Positions 43,846 through 51,554 of a stretch of 51,554 nt of DNA are shown piece after piece (position 1 is the first letter of the stretch; every line of letters starts with the position of its first letter). The notes under the pieces were generated by a model, which ran no database searches, was not told the DNA's origin, and was given only the letters and a program-made list of their open reading frames with translations. The DNA comes from Streptomyces africanus (GTDB lineage Bacteria > Actinomycetota > Actinomycetes > Streptomycetales > Streptomycetaceae). The position numbers were made by a program, and so were the translations under genes. Location: positions 1-51,554 of the forward strand of contig NZ_MUKA01000216.1 of NCBI RefSeq assembly GCF_002150735.1, in the 5' to 3' direction.

Positions 43846-43875
43846 AACGTATGCGAGAGCACATGTCGGGAACAA
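43846..43875 (-). promoter_or_regulatory. Promoter of the riboswitch transcript
   Basis: On the minus strand TTGTTC (43875-43870) and TACGTT (43851-43846) form a -35/-10 pair with an 18-base spacer. The predicted start of transcription, about 43839, falls just before the riboswitch. Confidence 0.5.
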
Positions 43876-44305
43876 GCACCGGAGTCACATATCGAGCGGT
43901 TGACCTTGGTCAGGGGCTTATGAGGCACTTGATCCTTTGCTGAAGCCAAGGCTCAACTCGCATACGGCGGAAGGAGGTACGCGCCGGTGCCGGAGTGGGG
44001 CGTCACAGGGGATAACGTGATTCAACTCACTGATCACGAGTCCGTGGGGCAATGTGCACCTAGAGGAATTTGCTTATCCAATGCGGCAAATCGTGCATAG
44101 CTCGCTATCGCCTGGTAAGTCGATAAATGTCTGTTCTTATGAGCTGATCGAAAACATTGCGGTCGTGATCGGATACCACCCGGCCTGTAACCCTGGGCGC
44201 TGGTGGTGATCGAAACGTGACCGGATACGCTGACTCGAGTGATGGCAGCGACCTATCGACAAACCGCGTAATCACCGGCAGACACCAGCAGACAGGAGAC
44301 CCCTC
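43876..44305. other. Divergent intergenic region, transglycosylase / polyprenyl synthase
   Basis: No gene is seen here. Two near-identical blocks occur: TGATCGAAAAC at 44145-44155 and GTGATCGGATAC at 44165-44176, echoed by TGATCGAAAC at 44207-44216 and GTGACCGGATAC at 44217-44228. An inverted repeat ATTTGC (44068-44073) / GCAAAT (44086-44091) lies upstream. The repeated blocks may be tandem promoters or operators of the synthase gene; the region is clearly AT-richer than average here. Confidence 0.5.
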
Positions 44306-45316
44306 GTGACCGACGTCGGGCCGTTCGGGCTGAGCGTGCGGGACCAGGCTCTGGAAGCCGATGTCCAGGCCGGATTGACGGCTGTCGAGGAAGGCTTGCT
44401 CGAGGCCACCAAGAGTGAGGTGCCCTTCATCACGGAGGCCGCCCAGCACCTGGTCCGGGCCGGCGGCAAGCGGTTCCGTCCGCTGCTCGTGATGCTCGCC
44501 GCCCAGTTCGGCGACCGGTACGCGCCCGGGATCGTGCCGTCGGCCGTCGTCGTGGAGCTGACCCACCTCGCCACGCTGTACCACGACGACGTGATGGACG
44601 AGGCCACCGTGCGGCGCGGGGTGGCGAGCGCGAACGCCCGCTGGGGCAACTCCGTCGCGGTCCTCACCGGTGACTTCCTGTTCGCCCGCGCCTCGCACAT
44701 CCTGGCCGACCTCGGCCCGGAGGCGGTGCGGGTGCAGGCCGAGGCGTTCGAGCGGCTGGTGACCGGGCAGATCCTGGAGACGGCCGGACCGCAGGACGGC
44801 CGCGACCCGGTCGAGCACTACCTGGATGTGCTGGGCGGCAAGACCGGCTCGCTGGTGGCGGTGTCGTGCCGGTTCGGCGCGATGATGTCCGGCGCCGACG
44901 ACACGGTCGTGGACGTGCTGACCCAGTACGGCGAACGGCTCGGCGTCGCCTTCCAGCTCGCGGACGACGTCCTGGACATCGCCTCCGACTCCCACGAGTC
45001 CGGCAAGACGCCCGGCACCGACCTGCGCGAGGGCATCCCCACGCTGCCGGTGCTGCGGCTGCGCGAGCGCGCGGCCCGGCTCGGGCTCGCGGACGACATC
45101 GCCCTGTGCGAGCTGCTGGACTCCGACCTCACCGACGACGACCGGCACGCCGAGGCCCTGCGCCTGCTGCGGGCCCACCCGGCCCTGGAACAGGCCCGGC
45201 AGGACACCGTCCGCTACGCCCAGGACGCCCGCTCGGCGCTGGCCCCGCTGCCCGAGTGCGCCGCGAAGACGGCGCTGGTGGAGCTGTCCGACGCGGTGGT
45301 GCACCGGGCCGGTTAG
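44306..45316 (+). CDS. Long-chain polyprenyl diphosphate synthase
   Basis: 336-residue trans-isoprenyl diphosphate synthase. GGKRFRP binds isopentenyl diphosphate; the first Asp-rich motif DDVMD is at 94-98 and the second DDVLD at 220-224, both Mg-diphosphate sites. Small residues five positions before the first motif (Ala89) argue for a long product, most likely the octa- or nonaprenyl side chain of menaquinone, which would feed the quinone pool used by the nuo complex. GTG 44306 has AGGAGA upstream. A clear terminator follows. Chain length cannot be fixed from sequence alone. Confidence 0.9.
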   Translation: MTDVGPFGLSVRDQALEADVQAGLTAVEEGLLEATKSEVPFITEAAQHLVRAGGKRFRPLLVMLAAQFGDRYAPGIVPSAVVVELTHLATLYHDDVMDEATVRRGVASANARWGNSVAVLTGDFLFARASHILADLGPEAVRVQAEAFERLVTGQILETAGPQDGRDPVEHYLDVLGGKTGSLVAVSCRFGAMMSGADDTVVDVLTQYGERLGVAFQLADDVLDIASDSHESGKTPGTDLREGIPTLPVLRLRERAARLGLADDIALCELLDSDLTDDDRHAEALRLLRAHPALEQARQDTVRYAQDARSALAPLPECAAKTALVELSDAVVHRAG

Positions 45317-45323
45317 CGCGTTT

Positions 45324-45352
45324 TCCCCCACGACCCCTACGGGTCGGGGGGA
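45324..45352 (+). terminator. Hairpin terminator of the polyprenyl synthase gene
   Basis: Stem TCCCCC + CGACCC (45324-45336, one bulged base) against GGGTCG + GGGGGA (45341-45352) with a 4-base loop, 8 bases after the stop codon. A TTTT run lies on the 5' side, so it could also act in the reverse direction. A smaller hairpin, CTCACC/GGTGAG, lies at 45462-45479 within the leader of the next gene. Confidence 0.75.
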
Positions 45353-45548
45353 GAAGCCGCCCTGTCGTGTCATACCGCAGCAGTACGTGGAGTTGAGCCC
45401 GGGGTCTGACGTATCTCGCCGGCCGATTTGGTCAGATAGTCACCACGGAAAAACACCACTCCTCACCAGTTCGGGTGAGAATGGCGGCTCAGGGACGAGT
45501 GCGTGCACGACACGGACAGCCGCCGCCGATCACGGAGGTAGGGCACAC

Positions 45549-46802
45549 ATGGCACCGTACGCATCCGACGACAGCACGACCGCCGGGGAGGTCGACGAGC
45601 AGCGCTCCGGGCGGCGCAAAGCCGCGCGGTACGTCGTCCCGGTCACGGTGATCGGGGTGGCGGCCGCGACGATCGGGCTGGTCCCCGCACTCGCCGACTC
45701 CGGTGACCCCGACCTCCCGAAGATCACCGCCCAGCAGCTCATCGAGAAGATCGCCAAGTCGGACGTGGAGCAGCTGTCCGGCACGGTGAAGATCAGCACG
45801 GACCTCGGCCTGCCGGACCTCGGCGGGCTGGAGAGCAGCCTGATGTCCGGTGCGGCCGGCCCGGACCAGGGCGGCTCCTCCGCCGACCCGACGGCCAAGC
45901 TCACGGAACTGGCCTCCGGCACGCACACCCTGCGCGTCGCGGCCGACGGCCCGGACAAGCAGAAGCTGTCGCTGCTGGAGAACGCCGCCGAATACAGCAT
46001 CGTCCACAACGGCAAGGACGTCTGGGGCTACGACAGCAAGTCGAACGAGGTCTACCACGGCACCGCCTCCGACAGCCCGGAGCGCGGGAAGGACCAGCAG
46101 CCGCCGGTCACGCCGAAGGACTTCGCCGAGGAGGCCCTGAAGGCCACCGACGACACGACGTCCGTGACCGTGGACGGCACCGCCCAGGTCGCCGGCCGGG
46201 ACGCCTACAAGCTGGTCATCAAGCCCAAGCAGTCCGGCTCGACCGTCGGCGCGGTCACCGTGGCCGTGGACGCGAAGACCGGCATGCCGCTGAAGTTCAC
46301 GCTGACCCCGGCGAGCGGCGGCGCCGCCGTCGTCGACGCGGGCTTCACCCAGGTCAGCTTCGGCAAACCGGCCGCGTCGACCTTCGACTTCACCCCGCCC
46401 AAGGGCGCGAAGGTCACCGAGGAGAAGGACGCCGGCAAGGACTTCCGCAAGGGCTCTGGCAAGGACTTCGGCAAGGGCTTCGAGAAGGGCGCGCCGCGCG
46501 AGCACGCCCCCAAGGCCGGTGAGGACCTCGGCAAGGGCCTCGACGGCATGAAGACCATCGGCGAGGGCTGGAGCTCCATAGCCACCTTCGACACCGGTGG
46601 CGAGGGCGTGCCCTCGGGCGAGGCCGGCGGCGACCTCGGCGGCTTCGTGAACTCGCTCGGCGACAAGGTCACCGGCAAGTTCGGCTCCGCCACGGTCTTC
46701 TCCACCCGCCTCGTCAACGCCCTGATCACGGACGACGGCAAGGTCTACGTGGGCATGGTCACCAAGGACGCGCTCGTGAAGGCGGCCGACGCCGGGAAGT
46801 AA
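45549..46802 (+). CDS. LolA-like membrane-anchored protein
   Basis: 417-residue protein. N-terminal basic segment, then a signal-anchor helix (VVPVTVIGVAAATIGLVPALA, about 30-50), followed by an extracytoplasmic domain with a LolA/DUF2092-like half-barrel (AADGPDKQKLSLLENAAEYS, GYDSKSNEVYHG, GRDAYKLVIKP). Near residues 295-340 is a Lys/Gly/Asp-rich stretch with repeated KDFGKGF-like units, and a final segment VGMVTKDALVKA. No lipobox Cys is seen, so it is anchored rather than lipidated. ATG 45549 has GGAGG about 10 bases upstream. It is followed 25 bases later by an ABC exporter and is probably its accessory protein. Confidence 0.8.
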   Translation: MAPYASDDSTTAGEVDEQRSGRRKAARYVVPVTVIGVAAATIGLVPALADSGDPDLPKITAQQLIEKIAKSDVEQLSGTVKISTDLGLPDLGGLESSLMSGAAGPDQGGSSADPTAKLTELASGTHTLRVAADGPDKQKLSLLENAAEYSIVHNGKDVWGYDSKSNEVYHGTASDSPERGKDQQPPVTPKDFAEEALKATDDTTSVTVDGTAQVAGRDAYKLVIKPKQSGSTVGAVTVAVDAKTGMPLKFTLTPASGGAAVVDAGFTQVSFGKPAASTFDFTPPKGAKVTEEKDAGKDFRKGSGKDFGKGFEKGAPREHAPKAGEDLGKGLDGMKTIGEGWSSIATFDTGGEGVPSGEAGGDLGGFVNSLGDKVTGKFGSATVFSTRLVNALITDDGKVYVGMVTKDALVKAADAGK

Positions 46803-46827
46803 GTCCTTTCGAGAGAACGAGGAGCCG

Positions 46828-47778
46828 ATGGGCGAACTGTCCGCCGGGGAACCGGTCATCGCCACCCGTGCGCTCACCAAGCGCTACCGCGGCGGACAGC
46901 TCGCCGTCGACGGCCTCGACCTGACCGTCCCGGCGGGCAGCGTCTTCGGCTTCCTCGGCCCCAACGGCTCCGGCAAGACCACCACCATCCGCATGCTGAT
47001 GGGCCTCATCGAGTCCACCTCCGGCACGGCGACGGTGCTCGGGCAACCCATGCCCCGGGCCACCCGCGCCGTGCTGCCGCACGTCGGCGCCCTCATCGAG
47101 GGCCCGGCCCTCTACGGCTTCCTCTCCGGCCGCGACAACCTCATCCGGTACGACTCCGCCGACCCGGCCGCCGATCCGCGCACCCGGAAGGCCCGGGTCG
47201 CCGCCGCGCTGGACCGGGTGGGCCTGACGGCCGCCGCGGGCAAGAAGGCCAAGGCGTACTCCCTGGGCATGAAACAGCGCCTGGGCCTCGCGGCCGCGCT
47301 GCTCCAGCCGCGCCGGCTGCTCGTGCTCGACGAGCCGACCAACGGCCTCGACCCGCAGGGCATGCGCGAGATCCGCACCCTGATACGGGAGCTGGCCTCG
47401 GACGGCACGACCGTCTTCCTCTCCTCCCACCTGCTCGACGAGATCGAGCAGGTCTGCACGCACGCGGCCGTGATGACGCAGGGCCGTCTGATCACCCAGG
47501 GCGCGGTCGCCGAGCTGTCCGCCGGGGCGCGCGGCCGGCTGGTGGTGACGACGCCGGACCCGTCGGAGGCGGCCCGGGTGCTGAAGGAGCAGGGCGTCGG
47601 CGACGTCGTCGTCACGGACGACCGGGTGACCGGCGAACCGCCGGACCGCGACCTCGCCGACGTGAACGCCGCGCTGGTCACGGCCGGTGTACGGGTCCGC
47701 GGCTTCACTGTCGAACGGGCCTCGCTGGAGGACGCGTTCGTGGCGCTGACCGGGGAGGGTTTCGATGTCGCTGGCTGA
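46828..47778 (+). CDS. ABC exporter ATPase
   Basis: 316-residue ATPase of the ABC-2 (DrrA/CcmA-like) type. Walker A GPNGSGKTT (44-52), signature YSLGMKQRLGLAAALLQ, Walker B LLVLDEPTNGLDP and switch His in FLSSHLLDEIEQ. A C-terminal regulatory part of about 90 residues follows the ATPase core. GAGGAG precedes the ATG. Its 3' end overlaps the permease start by 14 bases. Similar pairs export drugs, lipids or peptides; the cargo is unknown. Confidence 0.92.
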   Translation: MGELSAGEPVIATRALTKRYRGGQLAVDGLDLTVPAGSVFGFLGPNGSGKTTTIRMLMGLIESTSGTATVLGQPMPRATRAVLPHVGALIEGPALYGFLSGRDNLIRYDSADPAADPRTRKARVAAALDRVGLTAAAGKKAKAYSLGMKQRLGLAAALLQPRRLLVLDEPTNGLDPQGMREIRTLIRELASDGTTVFLSSHLLDEIEQVCTHAAVMTQGRLITQGAVAELSAGARGRLVVTTPDPSEAARVLKEQGVGDVVVTDDRVTGEPPDRDLADVNAALVTAGVRVRGFTVERASLEDAFVALTGEGFDVAG

Positions 47779-48643
47779 AAACGCAGGGGCCGTACGGCCG
47801 GTGAGCCCGCTGTGGACCTTCGGGCTGCTGCGCAGCGAGCTCACCACCACCTTCCGGCGCTGGCGCACCCTCGCGCTGCTGGCCGTGCTGGCGGGCGTGC
47901 CCGTCCTGGTCGGCATCGCCGTCAAGATGGAGACGAGCGACGGTTCGTCGCCCGGCGGCGGTGGCGGCGGGGGACCGGCGTTCATCTCGCAGATCACGAA
48001 CAACGGCCTGTTCCTCGTCTTCACCGCGCTGGCCGCCACCCTCCCGTTCTTCCTGCCGATGGCGATCGGTGTCGTCGCGGGCGACGCGATCGCCGGCGAG
48101 TCGAACGCCGGCACGCTGCGCTACCTGCTCGTCGCCCCGGCCGGCCGCAGCCGCCTGCTGCTCACCAAGTACGCGACCGTCGTCATCTTCTGTCTGGCCG
48201 CCACCCTCGTGGTGGCTGTCTCGGCGCTGACCGTCGGCGCGCTGCTGTTCCCGCTCGGCGATCTGACGACCATCTCCGGCACGCAGATCAGCTTCGCCGA
48301 AGGTCTGGGCAGAGCCCTGCTGATCGCCCTGGCCGTCGCGGCGTCACTGATCGGCGTGGCCGCGCTCGGGCTGTTCGTCTCGACGCTCACGGGCAGCGGC
48401 ATCGCGGCGATGGCGACCACCGTCGGCCTGCTCATCACGGTCCAGATCCTCGACCAGATCCCGCAACTGCACGCCCTCCAGCCGTACTTCTTCTCGCACT
48501 ACTGGCTGTCCTTCGCCGACCTCATGCGCGAACCCGTCTACTGGGACGACCTGGCGAAGAACCTCGGCCTCCAGGCCCTGTACGCGGCGGTGTTCGGCTC
48601 GGCGGCCTGGGCGCGCTTCACCACGAAGGACATCACCGCGTAA
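47765..48643 (+). CDS. ABC-2 type exporter permease
   Basis: 292-residue membrane protein with six predicted helices (about 34-55, 82-104, 130-152, 185-210, 215-235 and 265-285) and a Gly-rich loop (GGGGGGG-type) near 65-72 between helices 1 and 2. The segment GDAIAGESNAGTLRYLLVAP is characteristic of ABC-2 permeases. Pairs with the upstream ATPase. It stops 3 bases before the convergent oxidoreductase gene, with no visible terminator. Confidence 0.88.
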   Translation: MSLAENAGAVRPVSPLWTFGLLRSELTTTFRRWRTLALLAVLAGVPVLVGIAVKMETSDGSSPGGGGGGGPAFISQITNNGLFLVFTALAATLPFFLPMAIGVVAGDAIAGESNAGTLRYLLVAPAGRSRLLLTKYATVVIFCLAATLVVAVSALTVGALLFPLGDLTTISGTQISFAEGLGRALLIALAVAASLIGVAALGLFVSTLTGSGIAAMATTVGLLITVQILDQIPQLHALQPYFFSHYWLSFADLMREPVYWDDLAKNLGLQALYAAVFGSAAWARFTTKDITA

Positions 48644-48646
48644 GCC

Positions 48647-49228
48647 TCAGTGCTCGTACACGAACCGGGCCAGGGGCGCCTCCTGCGCGAAGAACGTCTT
48701 GGCGCGGGTCAGTGCCTCGGTGTCGTGCAGCACGTCACCGGGCTTGCTGCCGTTGCCGAGCAGCACTCCGCCGAACCGCATCCCCAGGTACGCGGCCGAG
48801 TTGTTGAGCGTCCCGACCAGCGGGTCGGCCACCTCCGGCTCCGTGTGCGCGAGCGCGGTGACGCCCCACAGGGTGCGTCCGGCCAGGGTCGTCTTGAAGT
48901 CGAGGCCGGGCGTGCGCAGCCAGCCCGACCAGTGGTCCAGGTAGCGCTTGGTGTGCGCGGAGACCGAGTACCAGTACAGGGGCGAGGCGATCACGATGTC
49001 CGTGGCCGCGAGGGTGGCGTCGAGCAGCAGCGCCACGTTGCCCTCGGTCGGGCGGACGTGGTCGCTGTCGTGCCGCAGGTCCTCGAAGTCGGGCACCGGA
49101 TGCTCGGCGAGGTCGATCCACTGCTGTTCGGCGTCCGGGGGCAGTTGCTCGGCGGCCCGGCGGGCCAGCAGCTCGGTGTTCCCGTCGGCACGGGCGCTGC
49201 CCAGGACGAAGAGGAAGCGACGGGTCAT
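48647..49228 (-). CDS. Flavodoxin-like NAD(P)H-dependent FMN reductase
   Basis: 193-residue cytoplasmic flavoprotein of the NADPH-dependent FMN reductase/flavodoxin-like group. LGSARADGNTELLARRAA binds the FMN phosphate, and DIVIASPLYWYSVSAHTKRYLDHW is the isoalloxazine-binding block. It probably reduces quinones, azo or nitro compounds; the substrate is unknown. The CAT-side start at 49228 is preceded by GGGGGA. A perfect palindrome 51 bases upstream (49279-49290) suggests a dedicated regulator. Confidence 0.88.
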   Translation of the reverse strand: MTRRFLFVLGSARADGNTELLARRAAEQLPPDAEQQWIDLAEHPVPDFEDLRHDSDHVRPTEGNVALLLDATLAATDIVIASPLYWYSVSAHTKRYLDHWSGWLRTPGLDFKTTLAGRTLWGVTALAHTEPEVADPLVGTLNNSAAYLGMRFGGVLLGNGSKPGDVLHDTEALTRAKTFFAQEAPLARFVYEH

Positions 49229-49278
49229 GGATGTCCCCCAGAAATTAGGCGCACGTCAATTACACGCGCTTGCATCAT

Positions 49279-49290
49279 ATGCGTACGCAT
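49279..49290. promoter_or_regulatory. Perfect 12-bp palindrome ATGCGTACGCAT
   Basis: Lies between the amidase stop and the oxidoreductase start, at a promoter distance upstream of the latter. An imperfect further copy, TTGCATCATATGC, is next to it. Fits a MarR- or HxlR-type operator of a flavin reductase gene, but no such regulator gene is adjacent. Confidence 0.45.
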
Positions 49291-49311
49291 CTAAATTCGC
49301 CAGGGGTGTCC

Positions 49312-50466
49312 TCAGCTCCCGGTGCGCAGCTCCGCCTCCCGTGCCACGGCCAGCAGCAGCGCCTCCCGCCCGTGCTGTGCCACCAGTTGCAGTCCGGCCG
49401 GGCAGCCGTCTTCGCCGAAGCCCGCCGTAAGGCTCAGCGCAGGATGCCCGCTGAGGTTGAACGCCCAGGTGAGAGAGGTGGAGTAGCGGTCGCCCGGACC
49501 GTCGTGACCGTGCGGTGGGGTGGGCGTGGTCGGCGTCAGCAGCAGCTCCGCTTCGGCGAACAGTGCGGCCAGCCGCCGGTCGTTCTCCGCCCGGACACGG
49601 TGGGCTTCGCCCGGATCGGCACCCGGGGTGCGCAGGGCGAGCCAGGCAGGCCCCGGATCCGTGAGCCGCAACGGCATCCGCGGCCGTACGAGCCGTACGA
49701 CACCGGCCGCCGCCAGCCGTTCCGCCGCCACCCGGGCGAGCGCGAGGGGCTCCGGGTCGGGCCCGGCGAAGCCCAGGTCGGACGACCAGACGGCGGTGAC
49801 GGGAAGCGGTGTGCCGACCGGCACCGGCTCCTGGGACACCACCCGCCACCAGGCCGCCGCGTCCGACGCCGAGCGGGCGAGCACCCCGGGGACGGCGAGC
49901 CCCGTACGGTCGGCGGAGGGCAGCCGTCCGGCCGTGGTCTTCAGACCGGTCACCCCGCACCACGCCGCCGGGATCCGCACCGACCCGGCCCCGTCGCCGC
50001 CCGTCGCCAGCGGCACCAGCCCGGCCGCCACCGCCACCGCGGCCCCGGCCGACGAGCCGCCCGGCGTACGGTCCGCCCGCCACGGGTTGACGGTCCGGCC
50101 GCGGGCGCCGAGCCCCCAGGTCTGCCAGGGCGTTCCCGGCCCGGGTACGGAGGTCGCGCCCACGGGGACACAACCGGCCGCGAGCAGCGGCTCCGCCGCG
50201 CGCAGCCCGTGTCGCCCCTTCACGGCGATCGGCACCCCGGCCAGCGGCAGCGCTTCCCCCTTTCGGGGGACATCCCCCGCCCGTCGGCCGAGCAGCGCGT
50301 CCACTTCGCCCGCCCGCCGCAACGCCCCCTCGCGCCACACCTCGACGAACGCGCACAGCTCCGGATCGGCCCGCTCGATCCGCTCCAGCGCCGCCTCGGC
50401 CACGTCGACCGCGCGCAGCTCCCGGGCCCGTACGCCCGCCGCGATCTCCGCGGCCGACGGGGACAC
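49312..50466 (-). CDS. Amidase-signature family hydrolase
   Basis: 384-residue hydrolase. The Ser-cisSer-Lys triad is visible: Lys83 in GVPIAVKGR, the cis-Ser in TPGGSSAGAAV (138-139) and nucleophile Ser162 in GGDGAGSVRIPA. Family members hydrolyse amides (indoleacetamide, glutamyl-tRNA in GatA, fatty amides). The AVKG and GGSSAG context is GatA-like but the protein is short and its specificity unclear. GTG 50466 is chosen because it directly follows the stop of the upstream gene (5 bases between the genes); the Shine-Dalgarno is weak, so coupling is likely. The frame continues to 50559 inside the upstream gene. Confidence 0.85.
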   Translation of the reverse strand: MSPSAAEIAAGVRARELRAVDVAEAALERIERADPELCAFVEVWREGALRRAGEVDALLGRRAGDVPRKGEALPLAGVPIAVKGRHGLRAAEPLLAAGCVPVGATSVPGPGTPWQTWGLGARGRTVNPWRADRTPGGSSAGAAVAVAAGLVPLATGGDGAGSVRIPAAWCGVTGLKTTAGRLPSADRTGLAVPGVLARSASDAAAWWRVVSQEPVPVGTPLPVTAVWSSDLGFAGPDPEPLALARVAAERLAAAGVVRLVRPRMPLRLTDPGPAWLALRTPGADPGEAHRVRAENDRRLAALFAEAELLLTPTTPTPPHGHDGPGDRYSTSLTWAFNLSGHPALSLTAGFGEDGCPAGLQLVAQHGREALLLAVAREAELRTGS

Positions 50467-50471
50467 CGCCG

Positions 50472-50975
50472 TCAGTGCGCCGCTCCCGTCAGCCGGACCA
50501 GGGCCGAGGTCTCGCGCGGCGGGCGCCCCAGCTCGCCCAGCCGCCAGGCCGGCACCCACGGCACCCGGTACACGTCGATGACCGACTCCAGGGACTTGAC
50601 CCGCTGGGCGAGCGGACGCGGCAGCCGACCCGGGGCGTCCGCCACGAGGACGACGGCGTCGAGGTCCAGTCCGGGCGGGGCCTGACCGCGTCGGAAGATC
50701 TCCACGGCACCGGCGGCCGTGTCCAGCCCGGCCGCGTGCGTCCGCGCGACCAGCAGTACCGACGACGGATCGCCCGGGCCGGGCCAGGCGCGGCCGCTGT
50801 CATGGCCGCCGTAGACCGCGGCGAGGGTGGAGACACCCGCGCCGCCGTGGGTGCCGACCCAGGAGAAACGCCGCGCCGCGGCATGGGCGTGAGCGGGCTC
50901 CGGCGGCCCCGGCTCCTGGTCGGTCACCGGGCCGCGGATCCAGATCTCCGGCCCCTGTCGCATGCCTGTCTGCAT
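50472..50975 (-). CDS. Conserved hypothetical protein with P-loop-like motif
   Basis: 167 residues. WVGTHGGAGVSTLAAVYGG near residues 40-58 resembles the GxGGxGxST P-loop of ParA/MinD-type ATPases, with LDLDAVVLVADAPGR further on as a candidate Walker B-like strand. No other ParA motif is found, so it could be a degenerate NTPase. The start at 50975 is chosen for its strong GGAGGAGAGGGG. The frame extends to 51098 without a better site. It overlaps nothing and is 5 bases ahead of the amidase. I do not recognise a function. Confidence 0.7.
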   Translation of the reverse strand: MQTGMRQGPEIWIRGPVTDQEPGPPEPAHAHAAARRFSWVGTHGGAGVSTLAAVYGGHDSGRAWPGPGDPSSVLLVARTHAAGLDTAAGAVEIFRRGQAPPGLDLDAVVLVADAPGRLPRPLAQRVKSLESVIDVYRVPWVPAWRLGELGRPPRETSALVRLTGAAH

Positions 50976-51132
50976 GCCCCTCTCCTCCCTCGTACTGCCG
51001 ATCCTCATGCCAAGCGGAACGATCCATGCCGGGACCTGGAACCCTTGGGACGAGCCTGTGACACCGCGGTGACGTGAGAAACGGGAGCGAGCGGACACAC
51101 TCGACTGTAGGACGACGCCGAATGAGGGGACG

Positions 51133-51554
51133 ATGGCCCGACTCAGCCGCGAGAAGAAGCGGGAACAGAAGCAGGCCGCGCGTGCGGCGACCCCGGCGGC
51201 GCCGCTCGACGTCCGCGTCCCCGCGGCAGGAGCGGACCCGGCAGGAGCGGGGCCGGGAGCCGGCGCGGGAGGTGCCGGCGACGGTGCGTCGGTCGGCGGC
51301 GTCCCCGTCTTCGCGGCCCCCGGCGAGGAGATCCAGCAGGCCGTCCTGAACCGCCTTCACCACATCGCCCTGGCCACCGGCCATCCCGTCCTCGCCACGA
51401 TCCACGACGAGCGCATCGGCTACGTCGTGCCGCTCCAGGTCGACCCGGACGGCTCCAGCCGCTTCACCGCGGAGCCGGTCCGCACGGCCCCGCCGGAGGA
51501 CGCCGTCGCCGCGAACACGCCGGTGACGGAGCCGCCCGTGCCGCCACCGCCCGG
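51133..51554 (+). CDS. Hypothetical protein, cut by the window end
   Basis: Rightward frame from ATG 51133 (GAGGGG upstream) that stays open to the last base, about 140 residues so far. It starts with a basic Lys/Arg/Glu segment (MARLSREKKREQKQAAR), then a Gly/Ala/Pro-rich low-complexity part, a short globular-looking stretch (IQQAVLNRLHHIALATGHPV, then IGYVVPLQVDPDG), and a Pro-rich end. Divergent from the P-loop-like gene, with a TAGGAC -10-like hexamer at 51108-51113. No function can be given. Confidence 0.7.
   Translation, partial: MARLSREKKREQKQAARAATPAAPLDVRVPAAGADPAGAGPGAGAGGAGDGASVGGVPVFAAPGEEIQQAVLNRLHHIALATGHPVLATIHDERIGYVVPLQVDPDGSSRFTAEPVRTAPPEDAVAANTPVTEPPVPPPP

Overview
The window looks like part of a Streptomyces chromosome or that of a close relative. 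It is very GC-rich, with GTG starts and 4-base stop/start overlaps (ATGA, GTGA). It also carries a c-di-AMP (ydaO-type) riboswitch in front of a secreted lytic transglycosylase and a Rex-like operator in front of a complete 14-gene nuo operon. From memory, the order def / NlpC-P60 gene / nuoA-N / recQ / polyprenyl synthase resembles the S. coelicolor SCO4560-4590 region, but no search was run. I saw no tRNA, rRNA, IS element, phage gene or CRISPR array.

Layout. 1-1717: peptide deformylase and an NlpC/P60 cell-wall hydrolase, both leftward. 1718-2471: a regulatory region with several palindromes. 2472-18534: nuoA to nuoN, proton-pumping NADH:menaquinone oxidoreductase (complex I), almost entirely translationally coupled. 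18554-21517: terminator, a leftward Uma2-type nuclease-fold gene, and rightward recQ. 21563-28503: a leftward six-gene operon, read as GntR/UTRA regulator, 2x[4Fe-4S] ferredoxin, lipoprotein substrate-binding protein with an extra NosL-like C-terminal domain, ABC permease, ABC ATPase, and an AprA/fumarate-reductase-like flavoprotein fused to nine HEAT-like repeats. I consider this the most interesting system in the window: an importer tied to a ferredoxin/flavoprotein redox module of unknown substrate.

28632-31071: M56-type membrane metallopeptidase and fumarylacetoacetase, both leftward. 31382-41870: an eight-gene cell-surface glycan locus in two convergent arms. The rightward arm has a DegT-type aminotransferase, a flippase with an extra membrane domain, a large polytopic membrane protein, a small membrane protein and a GH26-like anchored hydrolase. 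The leftward arm has a CelD-like GNAT protein, a GT2 glycosyltransferase and a polysaccharide deacetylase. 42042-43621: a HAD phosphatase and the LysM/transglycosylase gene, whose 3' ends overlap. 44306-48643: a long-chain polyprenyl diphosphate synthase (probably the menaquinone side chain, which would serve the quinone used by complex I), then a LolA-like membrane-anchored protein and a two-gene ABC exporter. 48647-51554: a flavodoxin-like oxidoreductase, an amidase-signature enzyme, a small protein with a P-loop-like motif, and a gene cut by the window edge.

Starts were chosen from Shine-Dalgarno-like sequences, coupling and family length. Functions come from motifs read by eye.
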